DNA from: a virus
Virus record (IMG/VR): IMGVR_UViG_3300025128_000347
Coordinates: 1 to 23,437 of that record
Direction: 5' to 3' (one strand)
DNA length: 23,437 bases
Of the stretch, positions 7,484-14,431 are shown one piece after another; within the stretch, counting starts at the first letter, position 1, and every line of letters starts with the position of its first letter. The translations under genes and the position numbers were made by a program. The notes below the pieces were generated by a model. That model was not told the DNA's origin. It was given only the letters and a program-made list of their open reading frames with translations, and ran no database searches.

Positions 7484-7703
7484 CGACGGGCTATTGAGGG
7501 TCATCGAGGAGATAGAGGCACGGGGGGAAGAGACTTCCTACTCCCACCGCCTAACCACCCACCTGAGGGAGTCGTCCGGCGTATTCCGCGAGGAGGAGGA
7601 CGTGGCGCCGTGTGGTGAAGACGAGCACTACCAACCGTATCACATCGTTCAACGAGAGATGGATTCAATCCTAAGAAGAGGTATGTATGCCGATCATAGT
7701 TAA
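7470..7703 (+). CDS. small acidic early protein
   Basis: This 77-residue frame starts at the tandem ATGATG (7470 or 7473). It is rich in Glu and Asp (VIEEIEARGEETSYSHRL, FREEEDVAPCGEDEHYQPYH) and ends RRGMYADHS, overlapping the start of the ssDNA-binding protein gene by 17 nt. No motif is recognised. The acidity could suit a DNA mimic or a partner of basic proteins, but this is speculation. Confidence 0.45.
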   Translation: MMTADDGLLRVIEEIEARGEETSYSHRLTTHLRESSGVFREEEDVAPCGEDEHYQPYHIVQREMDSILRRGMYADHS

Positions 7704-8220
7704 TGAGGGCGGAGGCCAGAAGGTCTACACGCCTCACCCGGAGGGCACCTTCGCCGCCACGTGCGTCGATGCGCTGGACCTCGGGTGGAAAGAGAGCCCC
7801 TGGGGGCTGAAGTACCGAGTGGGCCTGGTCTTCTATTGTGGGAAAAGCGAGAAGAACGAGGAGGGTGAATCCTTCCCCCTCACGGTAGCGAGTTTCTTTA
7901 ACGCCTCTTTTAACGAGAAGGCTACCCTGCGGAAATTCGTTTCGCAGTGGAAGGGCTCGAAGTTCAAGCTCCCCAATAATGACCTCGAGCAGCTCATCGG
8001 TGATGACGCGCTTATCACCGTCGAGCACAACGAGCATAACGGGAAGACCTACGCGAACATCACGAGTCAGATGGGGCTGCCGGATGGGACATCCGCGCCA
8101 GGTATCCCTGAGGACTTTGTGAGGCTCTGCAATCGCGAGGATTGGGAAGGGCCAACTCCGCATCCTGAGATGAGCAAGCCTCAGGAGAAGTTTGACGAGA
8201 AGCTCCCTTGGGAGGATTGA
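7687..8220 (+). CDS. probable phage single-stranded DNA-binding protein
   Basis: This is a 177-residue protein with start ATG after AGAGG. The core pattern LRKFVSQWKGSKF, then DLEQLIGDDALITVEHNEHNGKTYANITS, matches what I recall of phage ssDNA-binding/DUF669-like proteins. These have an OB-like fold and often sit beside recombination or replication genes. The C-terminus is acidic with a terminal aromatic cluster (FDEKLPWED), as in SSB tails that recruit partner proteins. It lies in the early operon upstream of a RusA-like resolvase, which fits a role in coating DNA during replication or recombination. The family call is from pattern recognition, without a search. Confidence 0.65.
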   Translation: MPIIVNEGGGQKVYTPHPEGTFAATCVDALDLGWKESPWGLKYRVGLVFYCGKSEKNEEGESFPLTVASFFNASFNEKATLRKFVSQWKGSKFKLPNNDLEQLIGDDALITVEHNEHNGKTYANITSQMGLPDGTSAPGIPEDFVRLCNREDWEGPTPHPEMSKPQEKFDEKLPWED

Positions 8221-8224
8221 GGGA

Positions 8225-8437
8225 GTGGCGACCGTCAACTCGGTGTCGAACATGGAGAAGGTTCACACCGTGGTGGGGGAGAAGGGTATTCGGGCGACCG
8301 TGAGCACGGTCAATAACGAGCTCGAGAACCTCGAGATTCTCCTGCCTACTGACTACCCCAAGGTCGTGGACCTGAAGGGCGTGGACTTCGGGGATCTCCT
8401 CGATGTGCTCCACGAGGTTGAGCACCTCATCACGTGA
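8225..8437 (+). CDS. small hypothetical early protein
   Basis: This is a 70-residue protein. I chose GTG at 8225 because GGAGG lies 9 nt upstream, inside the end of the previous gene. The ATG at 8252 is an alternative. The sequence alternates β-like segments (KVHTVVGEKGIRATVSTV) with an acidic C-terminal helix (FGDLLDVLHEVEHLIT). No family was recognised. It carries several palindromes (GAGCTCGAG followed by CTCGAG within 20 nt), matching the operon's signature. Confidence 0.5.
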   Translation: MATVNSVSNMEKVHTVVGEKGIRATVSTVNNELENLEILLPTDYPKVVDLKGVDFGDLLDVLHEVEHLIT

Positions 8438-8465
8438 GGTGTGAGGCTGTAGTGGCGGGTGGCCG

Positions 8466-9053
8466 GTGCTGATCGTGGTAAGCTCTGACGACACGATTTG
8501 TCTCCGCGCCGCCCGTCGCTACGGTCATATCAAGGGCGAGTCGTTCGATGACGTTCTCCGACTCGCGGTCCCGGACCCTGAGTACCAGACGGGTGCGTGG
8601 CGTAAGTGGCATAAGCTGAAGGACCAATCCCTCGAGCTCCTCCCGCAGGTCCTATGTAAGGTGTGCCGGTCGAAGGGAGTCGAGCGCGGAAGGGAGACGT
8701 GCAGTGACAGGTGCCGCGACATCATGGCTTGTGAGGCTGACTATGCGGCGGCTCGATGCCAGGCCCTGACCTCGAAGGTGCGGCACTCGATCGTTGAGCG
8801 AGCTCTCTCGAGGAGCACGCCAGCTCGTATCGCTCTCTCGGTCGGCCTCGAGCTCGAGAGGGTGTGTGACATCCTAGAGGGCTACCAGGTGCTGGGTGTG
8901 CCCATCACGCTGCGGGAGCAGCAGCAGCTCGAGCGCGGATGGGATGAGGGGCTCAATACACGATCGATTGGTCGAGCTCTGAACATCTCGACGCGGATCA
9001 CCGAGGCGTACTTCCAGGCGAACCCTCGGCCTAAGGTCAAGAGGTCCGCATGA
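8466..9053 (+). CDS. zinc-knuckle and HTH DNA-binding protein
   Basis: This is a 195-residue protein starting at GTG (8466 or 8475; no clear ribosome site). Residues about 65-85 carry CKVCRSKGVERGRETCSDRC, a four-Cys zinc site. The C-terminal half has two segments that look like helix-turn-helices (TPARIALSVGLELERVCDILEG and NTRSIGRALNISTRITEAYFQ). It is probably a DNA-binding regulator or replication accessory. No named family was recognised. It overlaps the RusA-like gene by 4 nt (ATGA). Palindromes are very dense here and occur in all three codon phases. Confidence 0.55.
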   Translation: MLIVVSSDDTICLRAARRYGHIKGESFDDVLRLAVPDPEYQTGAWRKWHKLKDQSLELLPQVLCKVCRSKGVERGRETCSDRCRDIMACEADYAAARCQALTSKVRHSIVERALSRSTPARIALSVGLELERVCDILEGYQVLGVPITLREQQQLERGWDEGLNTRSIGRALNISTRITEAYFQANPRPKVKRSA

Positions 9054-9418
9054 AGACCGTGACCTTAAGGCTGCCGCTGCCCGAGAACTTCAGCAACTCG
9101 AGGTCGCATTGGCGCACCAAGCTGAAAAAGAAGAAGGCGTATTGGGCCGCTTGTGAGGAGCTACTGGCAGCGAAGCTCATCGACAAGCCGCCACGAAAGC
9201 CGTGGGATAAGACCGTGATCACGGCGCACTTCCGGCTCTGGAATGTTTCCGACCAGAGCAACCTCATGGCGCGGATGAAGTGGCCGGAGGATGTCCTGGT
9301 CAGGTTCGGGTACATCATGGACGATGCCCCGAAGCACCTGACTTATAGCGGCGTACCGACGCAGGAGATCGACAGGAAAAATCTTGGACTCGATATCACA
9401 TTGGAGAGGGTCGCATGA
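9050..9418 (+). CDS. RusA-like Holliday junction resolvase (divergent)
   Basis: This is a 122-residue protein. The N-terminus is basic (SRSHWRTKLKKKKAYW). The C-terminal half has SDQSNLMARMKWPEDVL followed by GYIMDDAPKHL and SGVPTQEIDRKNLGLDITL. The order of an Asp-x-x-Asn segment, Lys, then DD and a final Arg-rich β-strand resembles RusA-type resolvases, which use clustered acidic residues to cut four-way junctions. Length is close to RusA (about 120 residues). The gene overlaps the previous gene by ATGA and the next by ATGA. The call is moderately sure, because one canonical Asp is replaced by Gln/Ser. Confidence 0.6.
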   Translation: MKTVTLRLPLPENFSNSRSHWRTKLKKKKAYWAACEELLAAKLIDKPPRKPWDKTVITAHFRLWNVSDQSNLMARMKWPEDVLVRFGYIMDDAPKHLTYSGVPTQEIDRKNLGLDITLERVA

Positions 9419-9627
9419 GTAAACTGAAGGATGAGATGGAGGCTTATATCCCAGGTCACGGGGTCACGACCGTTAAGAAAATTCGTGAATCAGCCTTTGT
9501 CACAACTGAAGACACCGATACTATAGAATATTGGTCATGGGTTGCCACCAATCCTCAGGGGGGAGTGAGCGAATGGCGAAAGGCAAGAAAAAGCTCTGGT
9601 CGTATAACACCGGGCATAAGGGCATAA
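9415..9627 (+). CDS. small hypothetical protein overlapping the integrase
   Basis: This is a 70-residue frame that begins in an ATGA overlap with the resolvase gene. Its last 55 nt overlap the integrase start in another frame. The product includes MSKLKDEMEAYIPGHGVTTVKKIRESAFVTTEDTD-type polar sequence and no recognisable domain. A copy of TTGTGACA in reverse orientation lies inside it (9498-9505), about 68 nt before the integrase start. The coding signal is modest and the tail may be a shadow. Confidence 0.4.
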   Translation: MSKLKDEMEAYIPGHGVTTVKKIRESAFVTTEDTDTIEYWSWVATNPQGGVSEWRKARKSSGRITPGIRA

Positions 9628-10718
9628 ATTGGGTTCGGGTATACGAGCGCAGCCAAAGTCCGAAGAGTCTTTATATCGAATGGTATTGGGAGGGGCGGCG
9701 CTGGCAGCGAGCCTTACGGACGGTTATGGGCCACCCTGTAACCGACCACCGAATCGCGATGAATTTGGCGGATAACATGGCAGCGACTCTTGAGCAGAGA
9801 CACAACGACAAGGCGTTCGTCAAGTTTAGGGCTCCGCAGGAGGTCACCAGTGAGAATGAGATTGCTTCACTTGGTGAGACTGTCGAGAAGTATCATGCTG
9901 CCAAGGAGGGAGTATGGTCAGACCATCACAGGAAATCGATGGAGCGGCGCAGAGCGTTCTGGTTGGCACATCTCGGCGCGGACACTCCGCTCACCCACAT
10001 CAGTCCGGCGATGGTCGAAGGTGCCCCTATGGATGGGGGCGACTCGACCAAGCGAAAGACTCTCATGTATATGAGGGGGCTTTACACGTGGGCGATACGA
10101 AAGGCTCGAATACTGCCGCTGAGTTACGATCTTTCGGGCCTCGAGGTTCCAGCGGTTACGAAGGGTGGGCTGTCGTACACGGTGCATGAAATCCGATCAC
10201 TCCTCGACGCGCTCGAGCAGGAGTGCCCTGAGGCTGCTTGGATGGGACACGTGGCTTGGCAGACCGGACGCAGGTCTGGGGCGATTCTGGCGGTACAACC
10301 AGAAGACGTGGTGTTGTTCGATGATTATGCTTTAATCTCGTTCAAAAAAGAGCACGACAAAAGTAAGAAGCCAGGGGAGGCTGCCGTGAGCGGGAGGGGG
10401 TTAGAGCTCACGCGGATTCTGTTGGCGGACGAGCGGGACACTATGACAGGTGCAAAGTCAGACACGGCTTTGCGCGGATGGCTCTACAGGGCCGAGGAGC
10501 GAGCTGGAATTGATCGGATTAAGGGCAGAGGCTGGCACTCGTTTAAGAGGGCGTTCGCTACTGCCGCGGATAACATGGGGGCGGCGAGTAAACAGAGTGG
10601 CACAAGGCGCGAAACTTTGACCGGAATTTATGAGCAGGATTGGGTAGCGCCGAAGGTCGAACTCGCGGCAAAACTCGAGGAAATTGTCAGCTCTAACCGG
10701 ACAGGATCTGGGACATGA
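9573..10718 (+). CDS. int: tyrosine recombinase / phage integrase
   Basis: This is a 381-residue protein. ATG 9573 is chosen because GGGGGGAG lies just upstream. The N-terminus is a basic arm-binding-like region, followed by a core-binding SAM-like domain (about residues 90-180). Catalytic residues are visible. They are Arg234 in TGRRSGAIL, a Lys in the β-hairpin SFKKEHDKSKK, the H-x-x-R box HSFKR (His322, Arg326) and the nucleophile Tyr353 in TGIYEQDW. The protein would cut and rejoin attP and attB. A partial tRNA-Leu gene lies 130 nt downstream, which is the expected attP position. The 5' half of the gene (9100-10140) has none of the CTCGAG/GAGCTC palindromes. Confidence 0.9.
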   Translation: MAKGKKKLWSYNTGHKGINWVRVYERSQSPKSLYIEWYWEGRRWQRALRTVMGHPVTDHRIAMNLADNMAATLEQRHNDKAFVKFRAPQEVTSENEIASLGETVEKYHAAKEGVWSDHHRKSMERRRAFWLAHLGADTPLTHISPAMVEGAPMDGGDSTKRKTLMYMRGLYTWAIRKARILPLSYDLSGLEVPAVTKGGLSYTVHEIRSLLDALEQECPEAAWMGHVAWQTGRRSGAILAVQPEDVVLFDDYALISFKKEHDKSKKPGEAAVSGRGLELTRILLADERDTMTGAKSDTALRGWLYRAEERAGIDRIKGRGWHSFKRAFATAADNMGAASKQSGTRRETLTGIYEQDWVAPKVELAAKLEEIVSSNRTGSGT

Positions 10719-10749
10719 ATTGTGGCAGAGTGGGGTTGGTCCAGAGGCA

Positions 10750-10790
10750 TTGTGACAAAAACTGCTTCACAATTGTGACAATTTGTGACA
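10750..10790 (+). repeat. three TTGTGACA repeats left of the att core
   Basis: Perfect copies start at 10750, 10773 and 10783. The middle one sits within the 12-bp palindrome TCACAATTGTGA (10767-10778). The copies all point the same way, towards the tRNA-Leu half. Confidence 0.7.
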
Positions 10791-10848
10791 TTTTGGGCTC
10801 TCGAGTAGGGCATAGGCAGTGCGTAACGTGTTGTTAGATAAGTACTTA

Positions 10849-10887
10849 GCCGGGGTGATGAAATTGGTAAACATAGGGGACTTAAAA
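10849..10887 (+). other. tRNA-Leu(UAA) 5' half, candidate att core
   Basis: These 39 nt match the first half of a bacterial tRNA-Leu. They contain an acceptor strand GCCGGGG, TG, a D-stem ATG/CAT around the loop AAATTGGTAAA, then A, GGGGA and the anticodon loop CTTAAAA with anticodon TAA at 10883-10885. The next bases (GGACC) cannot pair with GGGGA, so the match stops at the end of the anticodon loop. No 3' half follows. In cyanophage P-SSP7 a 42-bp match to host tRNA-Leu also lies just downstream of int. The phage copy would supply the 5' half of the restored host gene. Confidence 0.75.
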
Positions 10888-10982
10888 GGACCTGACGCCA
10901 ATTTTGTCACCCTCCCCCTGGGGGCACCTAAGGCAAGTAACCGCAAGGGTTTAGATGCTGTCCTAGAGGCAGCTCAAAAGGG

Positions 10983-11004
10983 CCGAAAAACCCCCTTTTT
11001 TCGG
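10983..11004 (+). other. A/T-stem hairpin
   Basis: CCGAAAAA pairs with TTTTTCGG around a pyrimidine loop (CCCCC plus one T). It lacks a GC-rich stem with a downstream T-run, so it is not a classic terminator. It sits between the att core and the replication operon, where it could damp read-through from a tRNA promoter after integration. Confidence 0.4.
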
Positions 11005-11005
11005 G

Positions 11006-11065
11006 TCAATTGTGACAGGATTTGTGGCGCAGTGGCTGGGCTCCCGATGGTTTTGTCACAATTGA
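11006..11065 (+). repeat. 12-bp inverted repeat before the replication operon
   Basis: TCAATTGTGACA (11006-11017) and its exact reverse complement TGTCACAATTGA (11054-11065) are separated by 36 nt and end 10 nt before the start of the replication gene. Each contains the TTGTGACA element. It may be paired right-arm integrase sites, or an operator pair looping over the replication promoter. Confidence 0.65.
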
Positions 11066-11075
11066 TTTGGTCCCT

Positions 11076-11807
11076 ATGAGCATTCGGCACGTTGCATGGG
11101 CCATAAAGACGCCGATTAAGCCGACCCCGAAGGTGGTGCTAATCGCTCTCGCGGACCTCGCGGGGGAGGACAATACGGCCTTCCCATCGAAGCGCTATTT
11201 GAGCGAGCTCCTGGGCCTCAGTAAGCGCTCTGTTCAGCGTACCGTGGCGGAGCTCGAGAGGGATGGATATCTGGTCCGGTTGGAGAACTACCGAGAGGAT
11301 AAATCTCAGTCGAGCAATAAGTACGAGCTCCTCGTTTCAGAGGGGGAGACACTGATGTCTAGGGGGGGGGACACTGAGCCCTCCCCATTACCCAAGACTA
11401 AAAAAACCTCTTCTACGAAGAGGGGAAAAAAGCGACCGATTCCTGCCTCGTGGGAACCGACCGACAGCCATCGCTCGATGGCCGAGTCGATGGGGCTCAA
11501 GCTCCAGAGGGAAGCGGAGCGATTCCGCGACCATGCGCTGATGAATGACCGGCGCCTGGTGCGCTGGGATCGAGCGTTCAACAACTGGCTGCGGAACGCG
11601 GAGGAGTTTGCGGCGCAGCGCCAAGGACCCACCCCAAAGGCTAAGGCCGTGGACCGGAAGTTCGTGAGGCCGGTGGGCGAAGAGGTGTGGTCACCGGATG
11701 GAACGCTCTCTGAGCATTTCATCGAGTGGCACAACCAGGCGGTGAAGGAAGGCACGATCGATGAGATGGATCTCACTATCACTCGAGCTCAAGCGGAGGG
11801 GCTATGA
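11076..11807 (+). CDS. phage replication protein with N-terminal HTH (initiator/loader-like)
   Basis: This is a 243-residue protein if started at ATG 11076; the open frame extends upstream through the repeat region, which I consider non-coding. Residues about 18-75 form a helix-turn-helix domain (TAFPSKRYLSELLGLSKRSVQRTVAELERDGYLV), as in phage O-like replication proteins. A low-complexity linker (PSPLPKTKKTSSTKRGKKRP) follows, then a helical C-terminal domain with FRDHALMNDRRLVRWDRAFNNWLRNAEEF. That last domain resembles the C-terminal DnaT/helicase-loader-type segment seen in many phage initiators. It is coupled by ATGA overlap to the primase-helicase gene. A run of nine G (11362-11370) lies in the linker. 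Confidence 0.7.
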   Translation: MSIRHVAWAIKTPIKPTPKVVLIALADLAGEDNTAFPSKRYLSELLGLSKRSVQRTVAELERDGYLVRLENYREDKSQSSNKYELLVSEGETLMSRGGDTEPSPLPKTKKTSSTKRGKKRPIPASWEPTDSHRSMAESMGLKLQREAERFRDHALMNDRRLVRWDRAFNNWLRNAEEFAAQRQGPTPKAKAVDRKFVRPVGEEVWSPDGTLSEHFIEWHNQAVKEGTIDEMDLTITRAQAEGL

Positions 11808-13435
11808 GAGACGTAGCGATTCAGTACATGAAACGGGGCTGGCCGGTGTTTCCGGTGAAGGGCAAGGTCCCCCTGACGCCTCGAGGTGTCCTCGATGCCA
11901 CGACCGATGCGAACCTGGCGCTCGTGTGGTCTGAGGCCACCACGGGGGTGGGCCTCGCGACAGGAGTCCCCTCAGGGGTCTTCGTGGTGGACATCGATGG
12001 AGAGGATGCCAGGGATGCGTTCCACGCCCTGGCGGCTCGTGAGGCTGGCGGACTGAAGCCTACCGTGACGGCCAGGACAAAGCGGGGGTTCCACCTGTTC
12101 TACCGGATGCCCGATGAGGATGACGTGCGGAACTCCGCATCGAAGATCCTGCCTCACGTCGATGTGAGGGGCACCGGCGGCTACGTGGTGCTACCAGGGA
12201 GCTCGCATCCTAGCGGAGGGAAATACGAGTGGCTGCCAGGTGCGAGTCCTGAAGACCTCGAGGTGGCGACAGCACCGGGGTGGCTGATGCGGCGTATGGC
12301 CGCCAAGAGCTCGAGTAACCGGATGGCCGCCACGATGCCTGAGGCCGTCATCGAGGGCCAGCGCAACGAGACCCTGACCTCGCTTGCCGGATCGATGAGG
12401 CGCAGGGGGATGTCGGAAGACGCGATCCTCGCGGCGCTCTCCACCGAAAACGAGCTCCGGTGTAGTCCGCCCCTGAGTGAAGATGAGGTGTCGCAGATCG
12501 CGGCCTCTGTCGCTAGGTATGCTCCGGCAGACGTGGCGAAGAATGTCCAGGGGGCTGACCAGAACCCTGAGGGCCTCGAGCTCATCAATGCCGCGGTGCT
12601 CGAGAGGATCTCTCTTGAGAAGCAAGCTCCGGTCTCGGCGTGTCCTGTGCCGTGGGATAAGTGGTCGAGGGTGTGCCTGGGGGCTGGCGGCTCTAAAGGC
12701 TTGGCTCATGGCTGGCACTGCGTGGTGGGAGCTCCGAGTGGCGCTGGGAAGTCTCTGTTCGCGACAAACTTTGCGGCGCACGCGATGAAGAACGGCCAGG
12801 ACGTGTGCATGATGACCCTCGAGATGTCGCAGAGCGAAGTCGTGACGCGGCTGCTCGCGATGTATAACGACTGCTCGGTTCGGTCCCTCGAGCACGGTGA
12901 CCAATTTGACCCTGAGCTCTGGACACGGGCCTCAGAGCGAGTCCAGGAGGCCCCTGGAAGCATCCGCATCAATCGCAACCCGATCCACACCCTGGCGGAT
13001 ATCCGGCGCTGCTTTGAGCGCCACGTGAATGATGGGTGCCGGGTTTTTATAACGGACTACATCCAGCTCGCCTGGGTCCGGGACGCGGCCTCGATGAGGG
13101 AGCAAGTAACGGAAGTCTCTCACGTCATCCGAGGGCTCGCGAAAGAGTACGAGGTCCTGTCCCTGGGCCTGAGCCAGCTCAACAGGAGCATGACGACCTC
13201 AGGGGTGGCGTTCCGAAAAGAGGGCCTCATCGGGGGGAGCTCGCTCGAGAATGACGCGGACCAGGTGTTGTTGCTCTCGCGCCCTGAGAAGACCGACAAG
13301 GGGTACAAATCGACCTGCACGCTAGATAAGAACCGGCACGGCCCCTCTACCGAGTTCGACCTGCTGCTCGATACCCAGACCCTGCGACTACGCCTAATGA
13401 ATGATATGGGCTATCCGGTGCCGGAGGGGTGGTGA
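11804..13435 (+). CDS. primase-polymerase / DnaB-like helicase fusion
   Basis: This is a 543-residue protein; ATG 11804 follows GGAGG. The N-terminal domain (about 1-165) is a bifunctional primase-polymerase of the archaeo-eukaryotic primase fold: GVFVVDIDGEDA with metal-binding acids, KRGFHLFYRMP and VDVRGTGGYVVLPGSSHPSGG. Residues about 180-245 resemble the PriCT helical domain (NETLTSLAGSMRRRGMSEDAILAAL, LSEDEVSQIAASVARYA). The C-terminal domain is RecA/DnaB-like, with Walker A GAPSGAGKS, Walker B FITDYIQLAW and the SQLNR motif. One protein thus both primes and unwinds phage DNA. It overlaps the small terminase gene by 7 nt. Confidence 0.88.
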   Translation: MRDVAIQYMKRGWPVFPVKGKVPLTPRGVLDATTDANLALVWSEATTGVGLATGVPSGVFVVDIDGEDARDAFHALAAREAGGLKPTVTARTKRGFHLFYRMPDEDDVRNSASKILPHVDVRGTGGYVVLPGSSHPSGGKYEWLPGASPEDLEVATAPGWLMRRMAAKSSSNRMAATMPEAVIEGQRNETLTSLAGSMRRRGMSEDAILAALSTENELRCSPPLSEDEVSQIAASVARYAPADVAKNVQGADQNPEGLELINAAVLERISLEKQAPVSACPVPWDKWSRVCLGAGGSKGLAHGWHCVVGAPSGAGKSLFATNFAAHAMKNGQDVCMMTLEMSQSEVVTRLLAMYNDCSVRSLEHGDQFDPELWTRASERVQEAPGSIRINRNPIHTLADIRRCFERHVNDGCRVFITDYIQLAWVRDAASMREQVTEVSHVIRGLAKEYEVLSLGLSQLNRSMTTSGVAFRKEGLIGGSSLENDADQVLLLSRPEKTDKGYKSTCTLDKNRHGPSTEFDLLLDTQTLRLRLMNDMGYPVPEGW

Positions 13436-13953
13436 AGAAGCTCAAGAAGACCGGCGGCAACAAGGTCGTGAAGCGCCGCGTCAAGATGATGGAGGAGTGG
13501 GGCGAGCAGGGCGTCCTCGAGCGATTCTTGGAGGTCGGGAGCATACGCAAGTTCTGCTTCAAGTATTTCACGCCGCACTCAGAGTCGCCGGACGCACTAC
13601 CAGGCACCTCCGCGTTCTACGCCTGGCTAGATGCCGGGGGGCCAGAGCGCCGGGAGTGGTGGCGCCAGGTGCGACACCGCAGGGCTGAGGATTACGCGGA
13701 CTCGGCGCAGTGGCGGCTCGATACAGCGGACGAGGAGAACGTGCGGCTGCGAGCCGAGCAAGCGAAGCAAGACAGGTGGCACGCGAGCGTGCTGGACCGT
13801 GAGAACTACGGCCAGGGGCCGCAGGTGAATATCCAGAACACGCACGTGACGCTGGGTGAGACCCTCGCGGCTGCGCTTCAGGAGATCGAGGCGAATAAGA
13901 GCCGGGAGATTTTGGTGGCAGAAGTTATTGAACCAGAGGAGGAAGAGCAGTGA
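13429..13953 (+). CDS. terS: probable terminase small subunit
   Basis: This is a 174-residue protein starting at GTG after CCGGAGG. A basic N-terminus (VKKLKKTGGNKVVKRRVKMMEEWG) precedes a helical DNA-binding region (LERFLEVGSIRKFCFKYF, GTSAFYAWLDAGGPERREWWRQVRHRRAEDYAD). Then comes a long helix with heptad character and the phrase WHASVLDRENYG. The last part (VTLGETLAAALQEIEANKSR) is helical, with an acidic tail. This order is like phage small terminases, which recognise packaging sites and deliver DNA to the large subunit. The large subunit is 3.7 kb downstream rather than adjacent. The assignment is from pattern, so moderate. Confidence 0.6.
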   Translation: MVKKLKKTGGNKVVKRRVKMMEEWGEQGVLERFLEVGSIRKFCFKYFTPHSESPDALPGTSAFYAWLDAGGPERREWWRQVRHRRAEDYADSAQWRLDTADEENVRLRAEQAKQDRWHASVLDRENYGQGPQVNIQNTHVTLGETLAAALQEIEANKSREILVAEVIEPEEEEQ

Positions 13954-14084
13954 TCAATTTACTGGTAGGGCTACTCGTAGGGTTCGGCGTGTTTCCGGTG
14001 GCCCTGTATGTCGTGTGCTGGTGGGATGAGAGGACCTGTGACGAGCTGAGGTGTCCGCGCCGCGGAGCTCGCCGTGACCACTAG
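13950..14084 (+). CDS. small single-pass membrane protein
   Basis: This 44-residue frame starts at GTG behind a strong ribosome site (GAGGAGG). The first 24 residues are hydrophobic (INLLVGLLVGFGVFPVALYVVCWW), followed by a charged, Cys-containing tail (DERTCDELRCPRRGARRDH). The start overlaps the small terminase stop (GTGA), and the end overlaps the next gene by 11 nt. The function is unknown. Confidence 0.5.
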   Translation: MINLLVGLLVGFGVFPVALYVVCWWDERTCDELRCPRRGARRDH

Positions 14085-14334
14085 CGTGAAGGGTCATCGA
14101 ACCTTTACGCAGCGAGAGCGCATCCTGAGCTGGATGCGTCACCGCGGCAGCATCTCGGCTGTCGAGGCGATGACCGAGCTCGGGTGTTTCCGGCTCGCGG
14201 CCAGGATCAAGGAGCTCCGGGACACGGGCTATGAGATCGAGACCGAGCTCGAGGAGCACTCAGGTGGCAGCCACGCGAGATACCGGCTTGTGCCCGAGGA
14301 CCAGCAGCGCTCGTTCTTCCCCGATCAATTCTGA
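14074..14334 (+). CDS. helix-turn-helix protein (HTH_39-like)
   Basis: This is an 86-residue protein with start GTG. Residues about 10-60, TFTQRERILSWMRHRGSISAVEAMTELGCFRLAARIKELRDTGYEIETE, form the compact helix-turn-helix found in many small phage proteins of the HTH_39 type. A short basic tail ends in FFPDQF. It probably binds DNA as a regulator or packaging/replication accessory. It overlaps the preceding membrane peptide in another frame. Confidence 0.65.
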   Translation: MTTSVKGHRTFTQRERILSWMRHRGSISAVEAMTELGCFRLAARIKELRDTGYEIETELEEHSGGSHARYRLVPEDQQRSFFPDQF

Positions 14335-14338
14335 GCAT

Positions 14339-14431
14339 ATGAAAGTATATGCCAGAAGCTCGCAGGAGCCGTCCGGTGGACCTCGGGGGCGGGTTGGAGC
14401 TCCTCGGGGCTTAGAGGGCGTTCCCTCGTGA
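14339..14431 (+). CDS. possible 30-residue peptide gene
   Basis: An ATG at 14339 opens a 30-codon frame (MKVYARSSQEPSGGPRGRVG...) that fills the only gap in this part of the operon and ends in a GTGA overlap with the next gene. The peptide is Gly/Pro/Arg rich without a domain. The start lies inside the hairpin GCATAT/ATATGC (14335-14352), and no good ribosome site is visible. Coupling is the only support. Confidence 0.25.
   Translation: MKVYARSSQEPSGGPRGRVGAPRGLEGVPS

Larger units (their letters stand above)
10720..11061 (+). other. probable attP region with arm-like repeats
   Basis: This is the non-coding stretch between int and the replication genes. The centre (10849-10887) is a tRNA-Leu 5' half. 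On the left are direct copies of TTGTGACA at 10750, 10773 and 10783, plus a 7/8 copy at 10720. On the right are copies at 11010 and, inverted, at 11054, plus a weaker inverted one near 10905. Copies 10773 and 10783 are 10 bp apart, i.e. one helical turn. A core with repeated short sites on both flanks is the usual layout of a tyrosine-integrase attP, where the repeats are arm-binding sites. Whether the repeats bind Int or a regulator is inference. Confidence 0.65.

Noticed and set aside
7501-8253. 250-codon minus-strand frame
   Set aside because: It lies opposite the ssDNA-binding protein gene and its neighbours, has Arg/Pro/Leu-rich shadow composition and no ribosome site.
10849-11075. tRNA-Leu(UAA) interrupted by a group I intron
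   Set aside because: The break is in the anticodon loop, as in cyanobacterial introns, but no 3' exon with matching anticodon stem, T arm or CCCCGGC acceptor follows.
10819-11079. 86-codon frame between int and the replication gene
   Set aside because: It reads straight through the tRNA-Leu half (giving MKLVNIGDLKG, a typical false translation of tRNA), the hairpin and the repeats, so it is non-coding DNA.
12191-12904. 237-codon minus-strand frame inside the primase-helicase gene
   Set aside because: It is antisense to strongly conserved primase and Walker motifs and is His/Arg/Pro rich as expected of a shadow in GC-rich DNA.
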